Source: Deltaproteobacteria bacterium
Lineage (GTDB): Bacteria > Myxococcota_A > UBA9042 > DTJE01
Length of the DNA: 50,847 bases
NCBI GenBank assembly: GCA_029547805.1
Contig: JAKPOP010000011.1
Span: 1-50,847, forward strand
Direction of reading: 5' to 3'
Translations under genes and position numbers: made by a program
Notes under the pieces: generated by a model
Told to the model about the DNA's origin: nothing
The model's database searches: none
The model's input: the letters and a program-made list of their open reading frames with translations, nothing else
Shown here: in pieces, positions 33,429-42,600 of the stretch
Layout of the letters: the number at the start of each line of letters is the position of its first letter
Position numbering within the stretch: the stretch's first letter is position 1

Positions 33429-34562
33429 GTGGAGGGCTGTGACGTCCTGGTGGTCGGGGCCGGTCTCTCGGGCGCCGTGGCCGCTCGGGCGATTGCGGAA
33501 CGGGGTCTCCGGGTGATGGTCGTCGAGCGGAGACCCTTCGTGGGCGGCCTGTGCCACGATGCTCCGGGTCCCGAGGGGGTTCCCTTGCCCGATTTTGGCC
33601 CCCACTATTTCCGGGCCCATCGGCCGGAACCGGTGGCGTTCCTGGGGCGGTTCACCGAGTGGCGACCGGTGGTCTTTCGGGTGCGGGTGCAGCGGGAAGG
33701 GGTCCTCTGGCCCTTTCCGATCCAGCTGGCCACCTTCGAGCAGTGGATCGGGAGGCCCTCGACCTCGGAGGAGATGGAGCGGACGCTGGCCATCTGGCGA
33801 GTTCCCTGCGAGGACCCTCAGGACTCGGAGTCCTTCGTGCTGTCCCGCGTGGGATGGCCCTTCTTTCGGTTCTTCTACGAGGGATACACTCGCAAGCAGT
33901 GGGGCATGGAGGCCCGGGACCTGCTGCCTTCGGCTTGCGGACGGGTCCCCATCCGGACCACCCGGGAGGACCGCTATCTCGATGCCCCCTTCCAGGCGAT
34001 GCCGGTGGAGGGCTACACGGCCATGGTGGAACGGATGCTTCGCCATCCGGGGATCGAGGTGCGCCGGGACTCGGAGGGCCAGGAGGCACGGCGGGAGGTC
34101 CCTCATCGTCATCTGGTCTGGACCGGCACCCCCGAGGAGTTCTTCGGGGAGCGGCCGGACCGATTGCCCCGGAGGTCCCTGCGCTGGGAACGGGAGGTCT
34201 TCCAGGGGCGGCGGGTGCTGGAGGCGCCGCAGATCAACTTTCCCGGTCCGGAGCCCTGGACCCGGTGGATCGAGACCTCCCAGCATCATGGGTCCCCGGG
34301 GCCAGTCACGACGGTGATCCGGGAGTATCCACAGGCCTTCCTGCCCGGGAGGGAGCCCCTCTACGCCATTCCCTCCCGACCGGCGGAGCAGGCCTTCGAG
34401 GCCTGGCGTCGCCGCATGGAGGCGGCGCCCGGGGTCACCTTCCTGGGACGGCAGGCCCTCTACCGCAATCTGGACATGGACCAGGCGGTGGAAATGGCCC
34501 TGGAGGCCGTTCCCGCCATCGAGGTGGCCGTCTTGACCGAGGCCGGGAGGCTTGCCCCATGA
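33429..34562 (+). CDS. glf: UDP-galactopyranose mutase
   Basis: This is a 377-aa FAD-dependent cytoplasmic enzyme interconverting UDP-galactopyranose and UDP-galactofuranose for surface glycans. The FAD dinucleotide motif is LVVGAGLSGAVAARAIAERG at the N-terminus, followed by the ERR motif and GGLCHD. The family signature GPHYFRAH and the active-site YTRKQWG are present, with a conserved Arg in the following region. Length fits the family (about 365-390). The GTG at 33429 has GGAAGGCAGGAG 5 nt upstream and gives the canonical N-terminus; the frame is open upstream but overlaps the lipoprotein gene. It overlaps the next gene by ATGA. Confidence 0.9.
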   Translation: MEGCDVLVVGAGLSGAVAARAIAERGLRVMVVERRPFVGGLCHDAPGPEGVPLPDFGPHYFRAHRPEPVAFLGRFTEWRPVVFRVRVQREGVLWPFPIQLATFEQWIGRPSTSEEMERTLAIWRVPCEDPQDSESFVLSRVGWPFFRFFYEGYTRKQWGMEARDLLPSACGRVPIRTTREDRYLDAPFQAMPVEGYTAMVERMLRHPGIEVRRDSEGQEARREVPHRHLVWTGTPEEFFGERPDRLPRRSLRWEREVFQGRRVLEAPQINFPGPEPWTRWIETSQHHGSPGPVTTVIREYPQAFLPGREPLYAIPSRPAEQAFEAWRRRMEAAPGVTFLGRQALYRNLDMDQAVEMALEAVPAIEVAVLTEAGRLAP

Positions 34563-35317
34563 CGGCTCCCTGGCGGCGGCGGCAGGACCCCCTGGAGCCT
34601 CCCCCGGCAGTCCAGGTGGAACTGGTGGTGGCCCGGTACCGGGAGTCGGTGCGGTGGGTGCGCAACGTCCCGTCCTCGGTCCAGGTGACGATCTACGACA
34701 AGGGCGGGGACCTGGACCCGGCCCTGCTGCCCTGGGCCCGGGTGGAGCCGCTGCCCAACGTGGGTCACGAGGGGCACACCTACCTGCATCACCTGGCGAC
34801 CCGCCACGACACCCTGGCCCCGGTGACGGTCTTCTGCCAGGGCCATCCCTTCGACCACGCCTGGGACCTGCATCCCTGGCTCCGGGACCTGGTCGCGGGC
34901 CGTCGAGAGGTCCGGGACTTCCAGTGGATCGGGTTCATCATCGACACCGACGACTCCCGTGGCCGCCGCCTGTTCGTACCCTGGGATCGGAACTCCGACG
35001 GCCGGGAACTGGCCGTGGACGAGTTCCACGAGGCCCTCCTCGGGACGTCGTGTCCCTCGGTCATGCACTTCTACCTGGGAGCCCAGTTCGCCGTGGCGGC
35101 GGAGTGCGTCCGGCGGCGCCCGCGGGAGTTCTATCGACGAGCCTGTGCCCTCGCGGCATCGTTTCCCGACGCGGCTCACTGCCTCGAGCGGATCTGGGAC
35201 CGGGTCTTCGGCGTGGTCGGGGTGGATCCGGCCTTCATGGAGGCCCGGCAGACCCGACACCTCCGGTCCACCCGGCGCCTGCGGGAGGGGATGGCGGGAA
35301 CGGATCGTCCGGCATAG
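34559..35317 (+). CDS. DUF3431-like protein
   Basis: This 252-aa protein begins with VQVELVVARYRESVRWVRNV, a pattern seen in DUF3431 proteins, followed by TIYDKGGDL, NVGHEGHTYLHHL and CQGHPFDHAWDL. The family has a glycosyltransferase-like fold but no proven activity. The ATGA overlap with glf indicates coupled translation and a role in the same glycan pathway. No signal peptide is visible, so it is probably cytoplasmic. The DUF3431 assignment is from memory of the motif and needs a profile search. Confidence 0.68.
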   Translation: MTAPWRRRQDPLEPPPAVQVELVVARYRESVRWVRNVPSSVQVTIYDKGGDLDPALLPWARVEPLPNVGHEGHTYLHHLATRHDTLAPVTVFCQGHPFDHAWDLHPWLRDLVAGRREVRDFQWIGFIIDTDDSRGRRLFVPWDRNSDGRELAVDEFHEALLGTSCPSVMHFYLGAQFAVAAECVRRRPREFYRRACALAASFPDAAHCLERIWDRVFGVVGVDPAFMEARQTRHLRSTRRLREGMAGTDRPA

Positions 35318-35344
35318 GATCGGGTGCCGCTCGGAGGGGACGCA

Positions 35345-35803
35345 ATGGACACGAACGACATGGCGATCGTGGACCTTCGGGACCCGACGGTCCTGGAGCG
35401 GGTGCTGGAGGAGTACTTGCGGTTCGGGGCCTGCCCCGTCGATGGGTCTCCGTTCCCGGGACTCATGAAGATGGTGACGGTGGTGCTGCGCCTGCCCGAC
35501 GGGGCGGACCTGCCGGTCGAGGCCCAGGTGGTCCTCCCGATGCATGCGGACCGGTATGTCGTGCAGTTCCAGGAACCGGTGGACGTTGCCCGTCTGCGGG
35601 CCCTGGTCCAGTTGGCTCGTCGGGCGGCCCGGGCCGGGCGGACGGTCTCGGGGGCCCAGGATCGGCCCTTCGAGGGGGCACCGACGCCCCGAAGGCGGGA
35701 CCGGCACCTGCCCAGGCCCGATCGGAGCGGGGTGGCCCCCTTGAAGGCCCCCGTGTTGCCGCAGAACCCGCCGCCCCGGGTCGTGCGGACACCGAAGCGG
35801 TGA
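35345..35803 (+). CDS. PilZ-like small protein
   Basis: This is a 152-aa cytoplasmic protein. The central part, VTVVLRLPDGADLPVEAQVVLP followed by DRYVVQFQEP, has the beta-barrel pattern of PilZ and related proteins, but the RxxxR and D/NxSxxG c-di-GMP motifs are not clearly visible. The last ~55 residues are a Pro/Arg-rich tail with no predicted fold. ATG 35345 has GGAGGGGA 4 nt upstream and follows the DUF3431 gene by 27 bp. The PilZ call is tentative. Confidence 0.5.
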   Translation: MDTNDMAIVDLRDPTVLERVLEEYLRFGACPVDGSPFPGLMKMVTVVLRLPDGADLPVEAQVVLPMHADRYVVQFQEPVDVARLRALVQLARRAARAGRTVSGAQDRPFEGAPTPRRRDRHLPRPDRSGVAPLKAPVLPQNPPPRVVRTPKR

Positions 35804-36129
35804 CTCGCGGTCGGGCTGCGATCGGCACCGGCGGCCCTTGTCCACCCCTGGTGGACTCCAGCCCCAGGGACACCGTCACGCCACCCGGGGGATGAACGCC
35901 CGGGTCTCGCCGTGGGGTTGAAGGGCCCCGGGACCCTGGGCCCTGCGGGAGCCTGGGGTCCCCGGAACTGTCCTCCGATGGGACCCATTTCCGCCAGGAG
36001 TGGATGGAACTCCCTCCCGTCGGGGGCCACCCGTGGGTCCCAACAGGCGTCAACTGCTGGAGATGACAGGACTTGATTGCTGGCACGGGCCTTGCGGGAA
36101 ATCCCCGTGGCCCATGAGGAGGGGGAACC
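35804..36129 (+). other. 326-bp intergenic region
   Basis: It contains the sigma-54 promoter (36080-36095). Three related GGG-N-CCC half-palindromes lie upstream: GGGGTCCCC (about 35955-35963), TGGGACCCA (35979-35987) and TGGGTCCCA (36034-36042). The second and third are exact reverse complements and could be activator-binding sites. I see no gene or RNA in it. Confidence 0.4.
36080..36095 (+). promoter_or_regulatory. Sigma-54 promoter
   Basis: CTGGCACGGGCCTTGC is a near-perfect match to the -24/-12 consensus (TGGCAC, N5, TTGC). The invariant GG (36082-36083) and GC (36094-36095) are separated by 10 bp. It lies 34 bp upstream of the ATG at 36130 and needs an NtrC-type activator. Confidence 0.85.
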
Positions 36130-36810
36130 ATGCGTTTGGGGATGCACGGTCCGATCGGGGCGTGGATGTGCCTGGTGGCGGTGGGAATTCCTGCGACCGG
36201 GAAGGCGGACGATGGGACGTCTCCGGGGGCCGAGCAGGAATCGGCCGAGGATCAGAGGGGCGCGACCTCCGGCTCTGGGCCCATGACGACCTGGTGGATT
36301 GGAACGGCGGTCGGGGTGGCCACCGGGTCTGGAATGCCCCGGGCCTTCCTGGCCGGGGGAGCCGGGGTCGAGTGGGGCGTCTGGTGGAGGTTCGCCCCCT
36401 GGTATCGCCTGGGCCTCCGGAACGACTTCTTCGTGATGCAGTTGCCATGGTCCGATCGGTCGGATCCAGCCCTGGTGGGGGCCTCCGACGACCCGGATGA
36501 CCCGGCCGGGGTCCATCCCGAGATCTCCCTCTCGTCGGGGCTCCTGATGACCCATGGGTTCCGGCTCGGGGGCCCCGTGTGGTTCGAACTGGCCCTGGGT
36601 CCGGCATTCCTGGCCGCCGGCCCCATGGGATGGTCTTCGATCCTGCCCCTGCCGGCCGGTGGCGCCGGGCTGCAGTTCGAGGCGGGGCGGGTCGGACCCT
36701 CGACGGTCCATGTGGGGATACGGTGCGACTTCCAGGTGCTGCCTCACCGGGACACCGAGGGCGACCGGGTGCTCTGGATGCCCAAGGCCTCGGTGCTGTT
36801 CGCCTTTTGA
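36130..36810 (+). CDS. Exported protein, outer-membrane beta-barrel-like
   Basis: This is a 226-aa protein with a signal sequence ending near ATGKADDG, then an acidic linker and alternating strands with aromatic residues: WWIGTAVGVATGSG, AGVEWGVWWRFAPWYRLGLRN, PEISLSSGLLM and FELALGPAF. It ends in KASVLFAF with a terminal Phe, as in OmpA-like or small barrel proteins. No known family is recognised. ATG 36130 has GAGGAGGGGGAACC directly upstream. Transcription is most likely driven by the sigma-54 promoter at 36080-36095, so it is expected to be induced by an enhancer-binding activator, possibly the NtrC-type regulator at 45904-47256. Confidence 0.68.
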   Translation: MRLGMHGPIGAWMCLVAVGIPATGKADDGTSPGAEQESAEDQRGATSGSGPMTTWWIGTAVGVATGSGMPRAFLAGGAGVEWGVWWRFAPWYRLGLRNDFFVMQLPWSDRSDPALVGASDDPDDPAGVHPEISLSSGLLMTHGFRLGGPVWFELALGPAFLAAGPMGWSSILPLPAGGAGLQFEAGRVGPSTVHVGIRCDFQVLPHRDTEGDRVLWMPKASVLFAF

Positions 36811-36916
36811 TGGAACGAATCGGTGCCCCGAATGCGGGCCGGGATGGCCGAAGGCGGTCTTGTCTCGGGAACGGAACCTTGCCAGAATGGGCTGGAATCG
36901 ACAGGGGGAGGGGAAC

Positions 36917-37297
36917 ATGGGTCGCCTCGGAGTGCCATGGGCCTGTCTGATCATCTCGGGGCTGCTGGTGGCGATGACCCTTCCCGCGGTTGCGCAGAGC
37001 GCCAAGGAACGACGGGCAAAGGCCGACTACGAGACGGGCTTGCGACTGTACCTCGACCAGGACTGGAGCGGGTCGGCCTACTATTTCGAACGGGCGCTCG
37101 ACAACTCGGATCGTGCCTCGGTCCGGGTGATGCTGGCATCCTCCCTGGCCCACAAGGGCACGTGCGACCGGGTGAAGGCGCTGCTGGATGGGATCGTCTG
37201 GACCCAGATCCCCAAGGGGGCGGCACGGGACGAGGCCCGGCGGCTGGCCGGGGAGGCCCGGGACCTGTGCGGTGGACGGAAGAAACCCTCCCGGTGA
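36917..37297 (+). CDS. Small exported tetratricopeptide-like protein
   Basis: This is a 126-aa protein with a Sec signal (IISGLLVAMTLPAVAQ) and a helical mature part reading ADYETGLRLYLDQDWSGSAYYF and a second helical hairpin, the pattern of one or two TPR-like units. Two Cys near 86 and 120 may form a disulfide. ATG 36917 has GGGGGAGGGG 4 nt upstream. It follows the barrel-like gene by 106 bp and may be in the same transcript. Function is unknown. Confidence 0.62.
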   Translation: MGRLGVPWACLIISGLLVAMTLPAVAQSAKERRAKADYETGLRLYLDQDWSGSAYYFERALDNSDRASVRVMLASSLAHKGTCDRVKALLDGIVWTQIPKGAARDEARRLAGEARDLCGGRKKPSR

Positions 37298-37334
37298 ATC
37301 CCCTGAGCGAGGGGGAGGGCTCTGCCCCGCCCTC

Positions 37335-37420
37335 CCGCGTCAACCACGGGTCGCGTCGCTCCTCCTTCTCCGACCTTCGCTCGCTGTCCTCCGGCCGCAA
37401 CGCTCCAGCGGCCCACCCAT
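37335..37420 (+). repeat. Intergenic repeat, copy A
   Basis: About 86 bp ending in CTCCAGCGGCCCACCCAT. It resembles 39470-39555 throughout by eye, and the last 18 bp differ at one position. The two copies lie as direct repeats on either side of the Ser/Thr kinase gene. The rest of 37298-37560 shows nothing else I can interpret. Confidence 0.4.
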
Positions 37421-37560
37421 CGTTGCCAACGGGGATCCTCCGGATCACCCGATCGAGGGTTCCCCTGCCGGCGTTCCCGCCTCGTGCAGGTTTCTTGAGC
37501 GCGACACGATTGGACGGAAAGGGGGTCTTGTCGGGCAGGGGGCGCTTCGGGACCACCCGG

Positions 37561-39366
37561 TCAGAAGGGGATGGGGATGATCCTCCGGGGAACCGACTTG
37601 CCTCGTTCCGGGGCCTTTAGCGCTGGCCGTGCTGCGGGGACGGTTCCGGGGGAGGGTTTCGGGGCGGGGGGCGGCGGGGCCACCTGGGCCGGGCCCGGAT
37701 CCGGAGCCGTCCTTTCAACCGACTGGACATCCGGCGCCGGTTCCCGGGCCGCTGGAATGTCCCCCTGGCTCTCCGCCGGGGCTTCGGCGGGGAGGGGCGG
37801 TTCTTCCGGGGTCAGGTCCCGTTGGACAACGGCATCCGGCAGCGGATCGGGCTGGCCGGTTCCCGCCGGGATGTCGGTGATGGCGAGGCCACCCGGCGGG
37901 GAACGCTGTCCCTGTTGCCACCAGGCAATCCCGGCTCCGACCAGCAGGATCCCTGCCAGGAACGCGACTCCCTTCCCCAGGAGGGAGGCCCGGGAGCCTC
38001 GCCTTCGGGACTCCTGGCCGAGGTCCGTCTGGGATTCTTCCGGCCTTCCGGTGCGTCCTGTGGGTTCCTTGTCCACGGGGGCCGGAACCGCGGTCTTCCC
38101 GTTGGCGAGGGGGCCCGGAGATGCTGGAAGCGTTTCCGCAATCGTCGCGGCGACCTCCTCAAACCGCCTTGCCGGCAGGGCCGCCTCCTGGAGCCGACGG
38201 GCCTCCAGTTGCCTCTTCTCCTCCTCGATCCGCGCCCGGTCCTGCTCCAGCCGGATTCTCTCTTCCTCCAGGCGCCTCTTTTCCTCCTGGAGGCGGGCCA
38301 GGTCCGACGAGTCCAGCAGCGAACTCAGGTCCACGGAGCCCCGGCTCTGGAGATGGGCGTCCCGCAGTTTCTCGAAGACCTGGGTCAGGGCCTTTCGGAA
38401 CTGCGGGACCGAGGAGATCCGGTCCTCGACGTTCCGGGCCATCGCCATGTGAAAGAAGTGCTGCAGGAAGGGCGGGACGTCCAGGTCCGACAGGCGGCTG
38501 TTGACGTCGTAGGACGGATCCAGTTTCTTGCCCAGGACCTCCTGGGTGGTTCGTCCGGCGAAGGGTCGTCGTCCCGTGATGAGTTCGAAGGCCAGCACGC
38601 CGACGGCGTACAGGTCGGTCCAGGGGCCGATGTTCTTCCGGGCGATCTGTTCCGGCGCCATGTACTGGGGCGTGCCGATCATCATCGTCGTGTCACGGCT
38701 GCCCTCCAGGAACTTGGCCAGGCCGAAGTCGAGGACCTTGACGTGCCAGGGGTCCCCGGGAATCTGCTGGACCATCAGGTTCTCGGGCTTGATGTCCCGG
38801 TGCACGAGCCCGATGGAGTGGGCGGCCTCCAGGGCGTTCAACAGTTGTTCCAGGATATGGAAGACCACGTCGTCCCCGATCTCCTCCCCGATCAGGATCA
38901 AGTCGTTGATGATCGCCTTGAGGCTCTTGCCTGGCACGTATTCCATCACGAGGTAGGGCAGTTCCCCCTGGTGCCCGTACTTGAGCAGCCGCACGATGTT
39001 CGGGTGGCTCAGGGAGGCGAGGGCCTGGGCCTCCATCAGGAACTTGTTTCGCAGGGATCCGATGGCCGTGGCCTGGAGGTTGTCCCGGTGCATGATCTTG
39101 AGGGCGGCCTTCATCTGGATCGGCTGCTGGAGCACGAGGTAGACCCGGCCGAATCCACCGCTGCCGATTCCCGACACGACCAGGTAGTCGCCGATCATCC
39201 GGCCGATCAGCGGGTCCCGATCCGCCGGGGAGACGGCCAGAAGCCGGTCGAACCATTCCCGGGGAATCCGGTGGTACTCCCGGAGGGAACAGGCCTTCTC
39301 GGGACAGGGGGTGCCGACGGCTCCCGCGGTCTCGCAGGAGGGACAGAATCCCTCGGTCGTGTTCAT
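37561..39366 (-). CDS. Membrane-anchored Ser/Thr protein kinase
   Basis: This 601-aa protein has a short Cys motif (C8, C11, C21, C26), possibly a zinc ribbon, then a Hanks-type kinase domain. GSGGFGRVY (about 68-76), AALK with the catalytic Lys near 90, HRDIKPEN, DFGLA and APEQ are all present, so it should be active. A basic/acidic coiled coil (QEEKRRLEEERIRLEQDRAR) lies at about 360-400. One transmembrane helix (about 464-484, VAFLAGILLVGAGIAW) leads to a Pro-rich C-terminal tail that would be periplasmic. ATG 39366 has GGGAGG 6 nt upstream. Signals across the membrane probably pass through the coil. It is monocistronic. Confidence 0.88.
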   Translation of the reverse strand: MNTTEGFCPSCETAGAVGTPCPEKACSLREYHRIPREWFDRLLAVSPADRDPLIGRMIGDYLVVSGIGSGGFGRVYLVLQQPIQMKAALKIMHRDNLQATAIGSLRNKFLMEAQALASLSHPNIVRLLKYGHQGELPYLVMEYVPGKSLKAIINDLILIGEEIGDDVVFHILEQLLNALEAAHSIGLVHRDIKPENLMVQQIPGDPWHVKVLDFGLAKFLEGSRDTTMMIGTPQYMAPEQIARKNIGPWTDLYAVGVLAFELITGRRPFAGRTTQEVLGKKLDPSYDVNSRLSDLDVPPFLQHFFHMAMARNVEDRISSVPQFRKALTQVFEKLRDAHLQSRGSVDLSSLLDSSDLARLQEEKRRLEEERIRLEQDRARIEEEKRQLEARRLQEAALPARRFEEVAATIAETLPASPGPLANGKTAVPAPVDKEPTGRTGRPEESQTDLGQESRRRGSRASLLGKGVAFLAGILLVGAGIAWWQQGQRSPPGGLAITDIPAGTGQPDPLPDAVVQRDLTPEEPPLPAEAPAESQGDIPAAREPAPDVQSVERTAPDPGPAQVAPPPPAPKPSPGTVPAARPALKAPERGKSVPRRIIPIPF

Positions 39367-39672
39367 GGGTGGCCTCCCAACCGCCCGATTCTGAATCAAC
39401 TGGCGGGAAGTGCAAGGCCGGATCGGTCTCTCAGATCCCCTGGTCCGACGGGAAGGGCGCCGCCTTCCCCCGCGCCGCGCACAGGTCGCGGCGCGTCCCC
39501 TTCCCCGCGCTTCCCTCGCGGCCATCAGGCCGCTCCGCTCCAGCGGCCCGCCCATGCGGGCGGGCGACGATTCCGCCATGGCAACGACGCCGGTCCTCGT
39601 TTCGGGTGACAGGGAATCCCATGGCACAACCATCGAGACATCGGCGCGGAGGGCCCGGCCCAGGGCAGGGGG
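39367..39672 (-). other. 306-bp intergenic region between kinase and macroglobulin genes
   Basis: It lies between the kinase start and the alpha-2-macroglobulin stop, both on the minus strand, so any kinase promoter must be here, but I see no convincing one. It holds copy B of the short repeat and a GCCCGCCCATGCGGGCGGGC palindrome (39546-39565) that could end macroglobulin transcription. Confidence 0.4.
39470..39555 (+). repeat. Intergenic repeat, copy B
   Basis: This is about 86 bp similar to 37335-37420 in the same orientation, ending in CTCCAGCGGCCCGCCCAT. It is more GC-rich and diverged than copy A, so the relationship is tentative. Confidence 0.35.
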
Positions 39673-42600
39673 TCAGTGGGCCGCCGGGGCGATATCCAGC
39701 AGGACGCCCGAGGAGAAGGCCTGGAATTCCGGGGCGTACATGGACTGGAGGGTCGCCGGGCCCACCCGGAAGGACCCGGCCATGGCCGCCCGCAGCCGGT
39801 ACTTGAGCCGGTATTCACCGGCGGGCATCCACTCCAGGAAGAAGTTCTGGCCGCTGTCCCGGACCTCCTCGTAGTAGCCGAGTCCGCTCTGCCACCGGTA
39901 GCGGGAGGTCTGTTCCACGGGCTCGAGGCCTGCGCCCCGGGGATCCCGGAGGTGCACGTACTCCATCGCGTGCTTGGCCCGGATCGAGAGGTGCACCTCC
40001 ACCTCGTCGCCGACGGCCAGGGTGGCCCCGGGCCCCAGGGGGCGGAGGACGACCTCGCCGCCGGAGGACTCCCGCTTGAAGTAGGACCGCTCCACCGACA
40101 GGAAGTCGCCGCGGCCCTCCTCGGGCAGCCGATCGGTGGCGTAGTGCCAGGTGGCCGATGCGAACTTGAACCCGGGGGTGGTCGAGGAGACCCGGATCAC
40201 CGCGTCCCGCTTCGGGACCACCTGGTCCCCGGGGAGCACCACCTGCTGCCTTCGGCCGGTATAGCGATCCGGGTCGAACCGGAAGGTGGTGACCCGGCCG
40301 CCCAGGTCGATCGAGAGGTCCTCCGGGACCCCCAGGCGCCCGGTGGTCCGCAGGTAGTGGGCCAGGGCGTAGAGGACCTCGGCGGTGGCCCGGGTGGACT
40401 TCCAGTGATTGAGTTTCCGGTTCAGGAAGAGCCACTGGACCATGCCCTCGATCCGGGGGTCCGTCGGGGCCAGTTCCATCGTGGTCCGGAGCGCGAAGGC
40501 GTGGGTCTCGATGGTGTCGTTGTACCAGAGCCAGGCCCGGTCCTCCGGGGCCCACCAGGTCCCGAGGTCCTCGTCGGTCCGGGCGCTGTCCAGCACGCTG
40601 TCCCAGACCTTCCGGGCGTCGGCGGCCTGGCCGCTCCGGTGCAGGGCCAGGGCCAGATAGCCCTTCAGGTAAGGAGAGTGATCCTTCCAGTGCCGGAGTC
40701 CGAAGGCCAGCATCGCCTGTCGTTCCTCGGGGCTGAAGACCCCGCCGGTCCAGGTCTCGTCAGGGAAGGCGGTCAGCACGAACCGCAGGAAGGTGACGAA
40801 TTCCCACCCGATGTCGTGGGCCTGCATCTCCCGGACCGCCTCGTCCAGGTAGTGGCGGTGGAGGTAGGCGAAGGCCCGCTGGACCAGGTCCCGGGGCACC
40901 TCGACGCCGAACTCGATGGCCCGGGAGAGGCCGTGGACGATGTAGAGGGTCAGGTAGGGGGACGGGGGGCCTCCCGGGAACCAGGGAAATCCGCCGGAGG
41001 CGGTCTGGATCTTCCGGAGGCGCGCCAGGGCGGCCTCCCGCTGGGCCCGGGCCACCTCGGGGTCCAGCACCGGCAAGAGGTCGTCGGGGGCCTGGTCCCC
41101 GCCCCGGGACTCCCGGAGCCAGGGCGTCTCCTCCAGGGCCATCCGCCGGTTGGGGTCCGGGTCGTCGAAGGGCTCGAGGCGGGTCTTGCGGGTCGCCATG
41201 CCCGCCGCCAGCCGGGCCACTTCGGGGTAGCGGTCGAACAGGGAGGCGAGGATCCCCGTCGAGACGAAGCGGTTCAGGGTCTGCTCGCTGCACTCGTAGG
41301 GGTACTGGACCAGGTAGGGGAGGGCCGACAGGACCGCGTAGAAGAGTTGCGCATCTGCGGTGACGACCACCTGTTCGGTGACCCGGGTGGGGTCGTCGTC
41401 CCGCAGGAGGTCCTGGAAGGTCATGGTCCGGGAGGTCGCGTCCTTCAGCGTGACGAACCGGGACTGGGCCAGGTGCAGGCGTCCTGGCAGCACCGGGAGG
41501 GGACGGATCTCGCCGTCGGAGACATCCCCGGCCGAGGCGGTCACCCGGACCGCGACCTCCCCCGGTCGGGCGGGCACGGCCAGGGGGAAGGACAGGTCCG
41601 CATCCTTCCCCGGGGCCACCTGGAAGGGCCGGTGGGTCTGGTCGGGACCCAGGCCGAAGTCCGCCGCCCGGGAGGACCCGGTCTCGGGGTCCAGGATCTC
41701 GAGGACCAGCGTCCCGGAGAGGGGGCGGTCCGAGGCGTTGTTGACCAGCACCTTCAGGACCGCCCGGTCCCCCTCCCGGAAGAAGCGGGGCAGGTAGGGG
41801 CGGACCATGAGGTCCTTCAGGGACCGGGTCTCGGCGGTGGTCGACCCGGCCTTCAGGTCCCGGGTCAGGGCATGGACGAAGACCTTCCAGGAGGTCACCG
41901 AGTCGGGGACCTGGAAGGACAGGGACACGGTCCCGTCCCGGCCGGTCAGCAGGTGAGGCTGGAAGAAGGCCGTCTCCCGGAAGTCGCTCCGGATGGCGGG
42001 GGCCTCGGTGGCGGGGGTCACCTCCCTCGTGGCAACCTCCTCCTGCGCCTCGAACGACATCACGGCCTCCTCACCGGCGTCCAGGGCCGCCTGGCGCTTC
42101 GCTCCCGGGGCCGGAGGTGCCGCGTAGGCCCGTTCCGCCGTGACCAGGCCACTGCCCCCCCCCAGGATCCGGAAGCGACGCACCCCGGGACCGCCGATGC
42201 CCCAGTCCTCCAGGAAACGAAGCCGGTCCTCCTGGAAGTCCACCAGACCGGTCCCGTCGGGGAGGCGGTTCCACGGAAGCCCGATGGTCCAGGCCTCCCG
42301 GAGGCACCAGGCCGTGGAGGGCACCCCGGTCCGGCGAGGATAGAGGGCCAGGGGGTCCGGCGGTTGATGGGGGGCGAAGAGGTCCAGGCTTCGGTCATAC
42401 ATGTAGGCCAGCACCTCGGCGGCGGCCACCGCCGCATCCCGCGGCCCCGCCGAGACCCGGATCGTGAAGGTCTCCTGGCTCCCGGGCCGCAGCCGATCGC
42501 GGAAGGTGGCCAGGCGCACCTGGAGCCGGCGGTCGTCCCAGGGCACGAAGACGTCCCGGGAGACCTGGACCCGCTGGAAATCCCGGACCAGGGTCAGGGT

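Noticed and set aside
36840-36870. Second sigma-54-like site (CGGGAACGGAACCTTGC) upstream of the TPR-like gene
   Set aside because: The spacing between the GG and GC elements is wrong by one base and the -24 box does not match.
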